Below, one piece after another: positions 1-3,475 of a stretch of 8,285 bases of DNA; the first letter of the stretch is position 1; each line of letters opens with the position of its first letter. The position numbers and the translations under genes were made by a program. Source of the stretch: Candidatus Saccharimonadota bacterium (lineage in GTDB: Bacteria; Patescibacteriota; Saccharimonadia; UBA4664); contig JARIHM010000060.1 of NCBI GenBank assembly GCA_029288275.1, positions 1 to 8,285 of the forward strand. The letters run 5' to 3'. Under the pieces are notes generated by a model that was given only the letters and a program-made list of their open reading frames with translations, did no database searches and had not been told where the DNA came from.

Positions 1-631
1 AGATGAAGTCGCGCGGTGTGATCTCATTGCGGAAGTTCTTGCCGATCTGCGCTAAACCAAACGGCAGCTTAGGGTGGATGCTGTCCAGTACGTTTTTGAA
101 GTTGACGAACATGCCCTGGGCGGTTTCTGGCCGTAGGTACACCTTGGCGGCCGTATCATCAATAGGGCCAGCTTGGGTGCTAAACATCAGGTTAAAGGTG
201 CGGGCTTCGCTCAGCTCGTTACCCTCAGGGCTCTTAAGGCCGAGTTCCTTAATTTTGGCGCTCATCTGCTCCATGGTGAGCTCGGCAGCATGGTCGATGC
301 CGGCTTCTTCGAGTAAGTGGTCGGCCCGGTAGCGCTTATTGGTTTTGAGGTCTTCTACGAGCGGATCGGCAAAACCGGCGCCGGTGTGGCCACTGGCCTC
401 CCAGACCCGGGCGTTCATGAGGACGGCAGTATCGAGGCCATACATATCATCGCGCTCGGTCACGAAGTGACGCCACCACAGGTTCTTAATATTGTTCTTT
501 AGTAATACGCCGTAGGGGCCGTAGTCCCAGGTGCCGGCCAGCCCCCCGTAGATCTCGGAGCCTTGAAAAATAAAACCGCGCCGTTTAGCCAGCGCAACTA
601 ATGTGTCGAGCGAGGGGTGCTTGTGTGCCAT
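1..631 (-). CDS. glyS: Glycyl-tRNA synthetase, alpha2 (single-chain) type, N-terminal 210 codons; runs off the left edge
   Basis: Class II aminoacyl-tRNA synthetase that charges tRNA(Gly) with glycine in the cytoplasm. The visible 210 residues begin MAHKHPSLDTLVALAKRRGF and contain the family signatures FIFQGSEIYGG, TWDYGPYGVLLKNN and W-x-x-F-V near the start, then LRPETAQGMFVNF (ATP/glycyl-adenylate pocket) and, close to the edge, GLAQIGKNFRNEITPRDF, which is motif 2 with its ATP-binding Arg. This is the homodimeric form found in eukaryotes, archaea, Thermus and mycoplasmas (about 450-500 residues), not the bacterial GlyQ/GlyS heterotetramer. The C-terminal catalytic part and anticodon-binding domain lie outside the window. 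The ATG has no Shine-Dalgarno sequence and starts 6 nt after the stop of the 101-residue gene, so translation is probably coupled to it. The family assignment is very secure; the symbol follows common usage (glyS or glyQS). Confidence 0.96.
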   Translation of the reverse strand, partial: MAHKHPSLDTLVALAKRRGFIFQGSEIYGGLAGTWDYGPYGVLLKNNIKNLWWRHFVTERDDMYGLDTAVLMNARVWEASGHTGAGFADPLVEDLKTNKRYRADHLLEEAGIDHAAELTMEQMSAKIKELGLKSPEGNELSEARTFNLMFSTQAGPIDDTAAKVYLRPETAQGMFVNFKNVLDSIHPKLPFGLAQIGKNFRNEITPRDFI

Positions 632-637
632 GAAGAG

Positions 638-943
638 TTAAAACCGGATGTTAGATTCGTGTGTGAGGTCATTATAGTCGTCTTGGCCCAGGCTTCCAAC
701 CTCTACCAGGTAGGCTAGATCGGCTTTGTAGGTGGCCAAAACGGTCTCATAGCGGCGGGACTGCTTGTCGGCCAGAATGCGTAGTGTAGCCATGTAATCC
801 TTGATAAACTCTTCGACCTCTTCGGCCGTCATCATCTCGCCCTCGGTCAGATCGGGGTGAGAGACGCAGCGGGCGGGTGGTTCGGCGCCGGCGGCTCGGT
901 AATCGGCTAATTTCCAGGCGAGTTCAGAGGTAGGTTGAGACAT
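638..943 (-). CDS. Hypothetical 101-residue acidic helical protein, upstream partner of glyS
   Basis: I do not recognise this family. The protein is soluble (no signal peptide or membrane segment), acidic and apparently mostly alpha-helical. Residues 39-82 (TAEEVEEFIKDY through YKADLAYLVEV) read as two amphipathic helices, preceded by a Pro-containing stretch with the only Cys (C26). The ATG at 943 is chosen because it lies just downstream of a strong -10 box and no earlier in-frame start is available within the predicted transcript. The gene is followed 6 nt later by glyS, so the two form an operon with likely translational coupling. A small protein travelling with a tRNA synthetase could be a stability or expression factor, but nothing in the sequence shows this. 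The gene is probably real: it fills the space exactly, has a promoter, and its codon use matches its neighbours. Confidence 0.82.
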   Translation of the reverse strand: MSQPTSELAWKLADYRAAGAEPPARCVSHPDLTEGEMMTAEEVEEFIKDYMATLRILADKQSRRYETVLATYKADLAYLVEVGSLGQDDYNDLTHESNIRF

Positions 944-945
944 AA

Positions 946-960
946 TACAGGTATTATAGC
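946..960 (-). promoter_or_regulatory. Extended -10 promoter for the 101-aa gene and glyS; near-leaderless transcript
   Basis: The minus strand reads TGCTATAAT (TATAAT at 958-953, with the TGn extension just upstream). Seven bases on, the predicted start is at about 946, only 3 nt before the ATG at 943. No -35 box is found at 17 bp; that position falls in the terminator hairpin, and an extended -10 can work without one. There is no room for a Shine-Dalgarno sequence, so the mRNA would be essentially leaderless. The box is seen directly; the transcription start is inferred. Confidence 0.7.
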
Positions 961-997
961 AAATAATACGGGCGGGACACGCTTGCGCGTCCCGCCC
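961..997 (-). terminator. Intrinsic terminator-like hairpin after the microprotein cluster
   Basis: GGGCGGGAC (970-978) pairs perfectly with GTCCCGCCC (989-997), a 9-bp GC-rich stem that can extend by 2 bp past one A/C mismatch. On the minus strand it is followed by GTATTATTT, a broken U-rich tract. It lies 10 nt past the stop of the last microprotein gene and immediately before the next promoter, which is the expected place for a terminator in the minus direction. The imperfect U-tract is the main doubt. Confidence 0.65.
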
Positions 998-1007
998 TAG
1001 CTTAGGT

Positions 1008-1178
1008 CTATTTCTTCGGCCGACAGTCAGACTTCTTCTTGAAGTGGGCCTGCATTAGCGTAATAGCCTGTATGTATGATTGGGCCGGGTTGGTCACATA
1101 ACCAATAACTTTCTTGCACGTTGGGCACTTGACCTCAGTACTGAAATTGGCGATCTCGCCGCTCGACTTGTCGGCCAT
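1008..1178 (-). CDS. Zinc-finger-like microprotein 1 (56 aa), last of three tandem paralogues
   Basis: A 56-residue cytoplasmic protein beginning MADKSSGEIANF, with C18-P-T-C21 followed by H45-F and C52-R-P near the C-terminus. The spacing C-x2-C-x23-H-x6-C suggests one zinc ion held by three Cys and one His. It aligns with the two upstream genes over V-[KR]-C-P-x-C, a following [IL]-G, and H-F-x5-C-[RK]-P, so all three are duplicates of one ancestral gene. The tail is very basic (KKKSDCRPKK), compatible with nucleic-acid binding, which is inference. The start is fixed by AGGAG at 1184-1188, 5 nt before the ATG; this is the best ribosome binding site of the three paralogues. A 31-nt gap separates it from the previous paralogue, and a terminator hairpin follows. 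I do not recognise a named family; zinc ligation is deduced from spacing only. Confidence 0.85.
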   Translation of the reverse strand: MADKSSGEIANFSTEVKCPTCKKVIGYVTNPAQSYIQAITLMQAHFKKKSDCRPKK

Positions 1179-1183
1179 TGGTG

Positions 1184-1188
1184 CTCCT
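1184..1188 (-). promoter_or_regulatory. Ribosome binding site AGGAG of microprotein 1
   Basis: AGGAG on the minus strand, 5 nt before the ATG at 1178. It decides the start of a gene too short for default gene finding, and suggests this paralogue is translated independently of the two upstream ones. Confidence 0.75.
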
Positions 1189-1209
1189 ATCTAACGGCTG
1201 CACAATGAG

Positions 1210-1371
1210 CTAGGACGATGGTCGGCACTCGGGATGCTTATTGAAGTGCTTTTTCAGTCGCGTTACGGCACTTACCCATCGATTGGCAAACATACCAAGG
1301 TCGGCGCCGCAGGTTGGGCAGCGGACCCTGTCGGCAAATTCAGTGTGTTTCCCGTTTGTCGCGTTAGCCAT
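1210..1371 (-). CDS. Zinc-finger-like microprotein 2 (53 aa), middle paralogue
   Basis: A 53-residue protein beginning MANATNGKHTEFADRVRCPT. It carries C18-P-T-C21, then L-G, and a C-terminal H42-F-N-K-H-P-E-C49-R-P, giving C-x2-C-x20-H-x6-C. VRCPTC and HF-x5-CRP match microprotein 1 (VKCPTC, HF-x5-CRP) almost residue for residue, while the middle differs in length and sequence, as expected for old duplicates. The ATG at 1371 is used because the overlapping ATG at 1375 hits a stop after two codons. It starts 3 nt after the stop of microprotein 3 (TAA-TGA-ATG) with no clear Shine-Dalgarno sequence, so translational coupling is likely. It ends in TAG at 1210-1212. Function is unknown; a small zinc-binding nucleic-acid or protein-interaction module is the simplest guess. 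Confidence 0.85.
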   Translation of the reverse strand: MANATNGKHTEFADRVRCPTCGADLGMFANRWVSAVTRLKKHFNKHPECRPSS

Positions 1372-1374
1372 TCA

Positions 1375-1536
1375 TTACGCTCGTTTGGTAGGTTTGCAGC
1401 TAGGACTAGCCGCAAAATGCGTGGCCAAGATCCTTTGGATCCGGTTGGCTCGGCTGTGGGAGCTGTTGATGGCAAAGATACTGCCAATCTTTTGGCGGCA
1501 GGCGGGACAACGAACGTCCCAAGTTGATTTACTCAC
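1375..1536 (-). CDS. Zinc-finger-like microprotein 3 (53 aa, GTG start), first paralogue in the cluster
   Basis: A 53-residue protein starting at GTG (VSKSTWDVRCPAC), with C10-P-A-C13, then I-G, H40-F and C47-K-P, giving C-x2-C-x26-H-x6-C. The N-terminal arm is about eight residues shorter than in the other two paralogues. The frame cannot extend further because TGA directly precedes the GTG, and that TGA is the stop of the 39-codon ORF upstream (TGA-GTG, no spacer). No independent Shine-Dalgarno sequence is seen, so expression probably depends on termination-reinitiation from that ORF. The C-terminus is basic (KPTKRA), as in microprotein 1. The paralogy makes the reading frame very likely real even though the GTG start and small size would hide it from standard gene callers. 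Function is not recognised. Confidence 0.78.
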   Translation of the reverse strand: MSKSTWDVRCPACRQKIGSIFAINSSHSRANRIQRILATHFAASPSCKPTKRA

Positions 1537-1656
1537 TCAGAAGCCAAGATGAGTACGCCAAATGCCATCAGGGCCGCTTAGGCCCCAGAGCCAAAATGAC
1601 AGATCTGCAAAGCTACTGAGCCGACTCCAAATGCGCGAGCGTCGTGATGCGGGCAT
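1537..1656 (-). CDS. Possible 39-aa ORF or leader peptide at the head of the microprotein cluster
   Basis: An ATG at 1656 preceded by a near-consensus Shine-Dalgarno sequence opens a 39-residue frame, MPASRRSRIWSRL onward, ending at a TGA that abuts the GTG of the first microprotein. The predicted peptide is rich in Arg, Ser and Trp (four Trp), has a basic N-terminus and a short hydrophobic middle (FADLSFWLWGL), and has no Cys, so it is not a fourth zinc-finger paralogue. It has no recognisable family. The best reading is either a small functional peptide or a translated leader that delivers ribosomes to the next gene. The SD and the exact stop/start junction argue for translation; the lack of recognisable conservation argues for caution. 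Confidence 0.45.
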   Translation of the reverse strand: MPASRRSRIWSRLSSFADLSFWLWGLSGPDGIWRTHLGF

Positions 1657-1662
1657 GTGCAC

Positions 1663-1672
1663 TCACCTTCCT
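1663..1672 (-). promoter_or_regulatory. Near-consensus ribosome binding site AGGAAGGTGA
   Basis: AGGAAGGTGA on the minus strand differs little from the full anti-SD complement AAGGAGGTGA and sits 6 nt before the ATG at 1656. It is the strongest ribosome binding site in the window and the main reason for calling the 39-codon ORF. Confidence 0.65.
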
Positions 1673-1690
1673 GTGCGGGATGAGACGCTG

Positions 1691-1731
1691 ATTATGGTGT
1701 CATAGAATAGTGGACAGATCAATGAATACAA
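1691..1731 (-). promoter_or_regulatory. Weak promoter candidates for the microprotein cluster
   Basis: Two overlapping options are visible between the upstream terminator and the SD. One is TTGTAT (1731-1726), a 16-bp spacer and TATTCT (1709-1704). The other is a CATAAT -10 (1696-1691) without a good -35. Either would give a 5' untranslated leader of tens of bases or less before the ATG at 1656. The cluster needs a promoter here if the hairpin at 1738-1760 terminates transcription, but neither match is strong. Confidence 0.3.
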
Positions 1732-1737
1732 GAAGCC

Positions 1738-1760
1738 TCCTGGTTGCGGGGCAACCAGGA
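1738..1760 (-). terminator. Perfect 10-bp hairpin after the membrane-protein gene
   Basis: TCCTGGTTGC (1738-1747) pairs perfectly with GCAACCAGGA (1751-1760) around a 3-nt loop. It lies 15 nt beyond the TAG stop of the membrane-protein gene. The minus strand downstream is GGCTTCTTGTATTC, only moderately U-rich, so it is a plausible intrinsic terminator or RNA 3'-end stabiliser, not a textbook case. Confidence 0.6.
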
Positions 1761-1775
1761 GATAGTGGCGCGGGA

Positions 1776-2192
1776 CTACAGGTCGATGCCGGCGAACGTC
1801 AGCACCCAGTCGATGGGTACGACGACGATGACCACGAGTCCTACGACGTAGCACAGCCGGGGCACCCGTATGGCCTTCATCTCCGCCGACAGACGGCTCC
1901 AGAGGTTCAGGTGGGTGTCGGCCGTGATCGCGGCGAACTCCTGTTCCTCACGACTCACCTCTTCGGGCTGTCGCGGATCGGTGTAGCGTCGGATGCTGGT
2001 GTAGACGAGCGCCCAGACCGCCACGCTCACGATGAACGCGATGGTGTGACCCTCGACGATGGCCTCGATCGCGTTGCCGAGCAGAAGCGCGATGGAGGCC
2101 CACCAGTACCAGGCGGGCGCCTGGACCAGATCCATGAGCCAGTTGAGCACCTTGTCCTCGGAGTTCGGGTTCAACGAATCGGGCTGGGACAT
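1776..2192 (-). CDS. Small integral membrane protein (138 aa), three predicted helices, very high GC3
   Basis: A 138-residue protein of unknown family with three hydrophobic segments: about residues 27-47 (PAWYWWASIALLLGNAIEAI), 50-68 (TIAFIVSVAVWALVYTSI) and 113-134 (LCYVVGLVVIVVVPIDWVL). The first two form a hairpin, and a charged loop of about 45 residues (RRYTDPRQPEEVSREEQEF onward) separates them from the third. The start is set by AAGGAAGG 9 nt upstream; a second purine block (GAGGAG) lies only 1 nt away. By my count only about 16 of 138 codons end in A or T (GC3 near 88%), whereas the start of recO next door is near 60%. That difference, together with its own promoter and terminator, suggests recent acquisition from a GC-rich donor. 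It could be a holin-like or stress-associated membrane protein, but no motif decides. Confidence 0.8.
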   Translation of the reverse strand: MSQPDSLNPNSEDKVLNWLMDLVQAPAWYWWASIALLLGNAIEAIVEGHTIAFIVSVAVWALVYTSIRRYTDPRQPEEVSREEQEFAAITADTHLNLWSRLSAEMKAIRVPRLCYVVGLVVIVVVPIDWVLTFAGIDL

Positions 2193-2193
2193 G

Positions 2194-2209
2194 CTCCTCA
2201 GCCTTCCTT
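2194..2209 (-). promoter_or_regulatory. Double purine-rich ribosome binding region of the membrane-protein gene
   Basis: AAGGAAGG (2209-2202) ends 9 nt before the ATG at 2192, and GAGGAG (2199-2194) only 1 nt before it. The first has usable spacing. The second is too close for this start but could pair with the ribosome in competition. Confidence 0.5.
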
Positions 2210-2229
2210 TCTTGGCGTAGGGCGAGAGG

Positions 2230-2261
2230 ATTATTCAATTATATAATTATAATTTAGTCAA
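2230..2261 (-). promoter_or_regulatory. AT-rich promoter region of the membrane-protein gene, with a 12-bp palindrome
   Basis: On the minus strand TTGACT (2261-2256) is followed by two TATAAT boxes, at 2251-2246 and 2243-2238. Spacers to TTGACT are 4 and 12 bp, shorter than the usual 17, so the -35 assignment is uncertain. A start near 2231-2239 would leave a leader of about 40 nt. The TTGACT overlaps the TGA stop of recO. AATTATATAATT (2237-2248) is a perfect palindrome over the -10 region and could be an operator or merely AT-rich promoter sequence. Confidence 0.5.
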
Positions 2262-2989
2262 ATAATGGTGCCAAATCCAGGGCGGATGGCCTTGCCAAGG
2301 TGGTGCTCATAGAATTCATCACACCAAGGGAGGCTGCTGGCCGCCAAGGTAGCTGCACCGGTGATTTGGCTGACCGTGGTGTAGGGATAATCGGACAGTA
2401 GACGCCAGAGCTTGATTGTGTTTGTAGGCATGGCGTGGCTGCCGGCGCTGGCGCAAGCGGTGCAGACAATGCCACCCCGGGCGGCATCAAAGGCATAACT
2501 AGCGTCGGGGTTGTCCTGACCGCAGGCCACACAGCGTTGAAGCTCTGGTCGGTACCCAGCGAGCTGGAGGAGGCGCAGTTTAAACCATAGCTCGATGAGC
2601 GGACCGGCGGCGCCGTCGCTTAGCGCGGCCAAGGCCTCGCGCAGGTGTTCGTAAAGCTCCGGTTGGGCTTGATGTTCCTGCGCGATGCGGTCAATAAGCG
2701 CCCCGAAGGCGTAGGCCAGTGCCAGCCGGCCATAATCATCGGTGAGGGCGTGCGGATACCAGACGAGCCGCGCCGAGGTGATGGTATCAAGCTGGCGGCC
2801 AGTTGCTAGCTGTAGGACTACCTCTCCAAATAATTCCAGGTGACCGGCTGTCCGGCTCTTGATCTTACGCACGCCTCGCGCTACCGCGCTGAGCTTGCCA
2901 TACTGCGGCGTCAGCAGCCGAATTATCCGATCGGCTTCACCGAAATTAGTCCGGCCAATCACGAGGCCGGTTGTTTGATAGCTTGGCAT
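2258..2989 (-). CDS. recO: DNA repair protein RecO (recombination mediator)
   Basis: A 243-residue cytoplasmic protein that, with RecR, loads RecA onto SSB-coated single-stranded DNA and promotes strand annealing in the RecF pathway. The N-terminal OB-fold is recognisable in residues 1-78: MPSYQTTGLVIGRTNFGEAD, then RIIRLLTPQYGKLSAVARGVRK and a GHLELFGEVVLQL stretch. A helical C-terminal domain carries the zinc motif C153-x2-C156 and C176-x2-C179. Length is normal for the family. It starts 15 nt after the stop of the response-regulator gene with only a weak SD (AGG, 3 nt before the ATG), so the two are probably one transcript with coupled translation. It ends in TGA, which lies inside the promoter of the next gene. 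In many bacteria recO neighbours the glycyl-tRNA synthetase genes; here about 1.6 kb of other genes separate them. Confidence 0.95.
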   Translation of the reverse strand: MPSYQTTGLVIGRTNFGEADRIIRLLTPQYGKLSAVARGVRKIKSRTAGHLELFGEVVLQLATGRQLDTITSARLVWYPHALTDDYGRLALAYAFGALIDRIAQEHQAQPELYEHLREALAALSDGAAGPLIELWFKLRLLQLAGYRPELQRCVACGQDNPDASYAFDAARGGIVCTACASAGSHAMPTNTIKLWRLLSDYPYTTVSQITGAATLAASSLPWCDEFYEHHLGKAIRPGFGTII

Positions 2990-3004
2990 ATGCCTATTGT
3001 ACGG

Positions 3005-3397
3005 CTAATTCGACTTGCGATGGTGCTTAAGCACCTTGACGGCCTTGGCAACCACTTCGTCGGGGGTGTGGTGACTCTTAATAAGATAGTCGCTGACGCC
3101 CAGTGCCTTGGCTAGCTCTTGATTCATATCAACCTCGGCTTGGCCAAGATTGGTAAGTAAAATAACCGGGATTTGGCGCAAACCAGGCTGCTTTTTGATC
3201 TCTTTGAGCACGTGGAAGCCGTTGAGCTTGGGCATTAAAATATCGAGCAAAATAAGTTCAGGCTCAAATTCACGTAGAATGGTGAGACACTCCTCCCCAT
3301 TGGTGGCGATGCGGACTTCGTGGCCTTCAAGCTCAAACTTGGCTTGGTACATTTCAACTAAAATGGCATCGTCTTCGACCAGTAGGATCTTGGCCAT
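3005..3397 (-). CDS. Receiver-only (CheY-like) response regulator, 130 aa
   Basis: A stand-alone receiver domain that accepts a phosphoryl group from a histidine kinase. All key residues are present: acidic pocket E8-D9-D10 in KILLVEDD, phospho-acceptor D52 in ELILLDILMPKLNG, switch T82 in VILLTN, and conserved K107 in DYLIK. The last helix (TPDEVVAKAVKVLKHH) closes the fold, so there is no room for a DNA-binding or enzymatic output domain. The ATG at 3397 is fixed by GGGAG 6 nt upstream. The histidine kinase gene ends 78 nt upstream and is the obvious partner; recO follows after 15 nt. Output must be through protein-protein contact or by relaying phosphate. Single-domain regulators with this K-x3-TP-x-E-V-V tail are, from memory, common in Patescibacteria. 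Confidence 0.94.
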   Translation of the reverse strand: MAKILLVEDDAILVEMYQAKFELEGHEVRIATNGEECLTILREFEPELILLDILMPKLNGFHVLKEIKKQPGLRQIPVILLTNLGQAEVDMNQELAKALGVSDYLIKSHHTPDEVVAKAVKVLKHHRKSN

Positions 3398-3403
3398 ATG
3401 TGT

Positions 3404-3408
3404 CTCCC
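3404..3408 (-). promoter_or_regulatory. Ribosome binding site GGGAG of the response regulator
   Basis: AAGGGAG on the minus strand with core GGGAG at 3408-3404, 6 nt before the ATG at 3397. It fixes the start. Confidence 0.7.
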
Positions 3409-3426
3409 TTTAAGACTCTGACTTTG

Positions 3427-3455
3427 AGTGTATCAGATAGCATGCACCCACCCAA
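3427..3455 (-). promoter_or_regulatory. Candidate promoter for the response regulator-recO pair
   Basis: TTGGGT (3455-3450), a 17-bp spacer and TACACT (3432-3427), giving a start near 3420 and a leader of about 23 nt containing the SD. Both boxes are imperfect but correctly spaced. If it is active, the regulator and recO can be expressed independently of the kinase gene. Confidence 0.4.
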
Positions 3456-3475
3456 GCCTAAGCGCAATGGTTAAA

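Noticed and set aside
1241..1552. Plus-strand frames of about 100 codons across the microprotein cluster
   Set aside because: They run antisense to the three paralogous minus-strand genes, whose mutual similarity proves the coding strand.
1571..1585. GGGCC / GGCCC hairpin inside the 39-codon ORF
   Set aside because: Five base pairs with a 5-nt loop and no U-tract; too short to call an attenuator without covariation.
1375..1656. UGA recoding (as Gly or Trp) joining the 39-codon ORF to the first microprotein
   Set aside because: The larger genes contain no internal TGA and recO ends at TGA at normal length, so the standard code applies; local readthrough remains only a weak option.
1948..2238. 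96-codon minus-strand frame overlapping the membrane-protein gene
   Set aside because: Arg/His/Gly-rich shadow frame of the same GC-rich gene; the overlapping frame has clear membrane helices and correct codon bias.
1710..2246. 178-codon open frame on the plus strand
   Set aside because: It lies antisense to the membrane-protein gene and is rich in Asp, Gly, Arg and His, as expected from the complement of a gene with very GC-rich third positions. No domain or ribosome binding site supports it.
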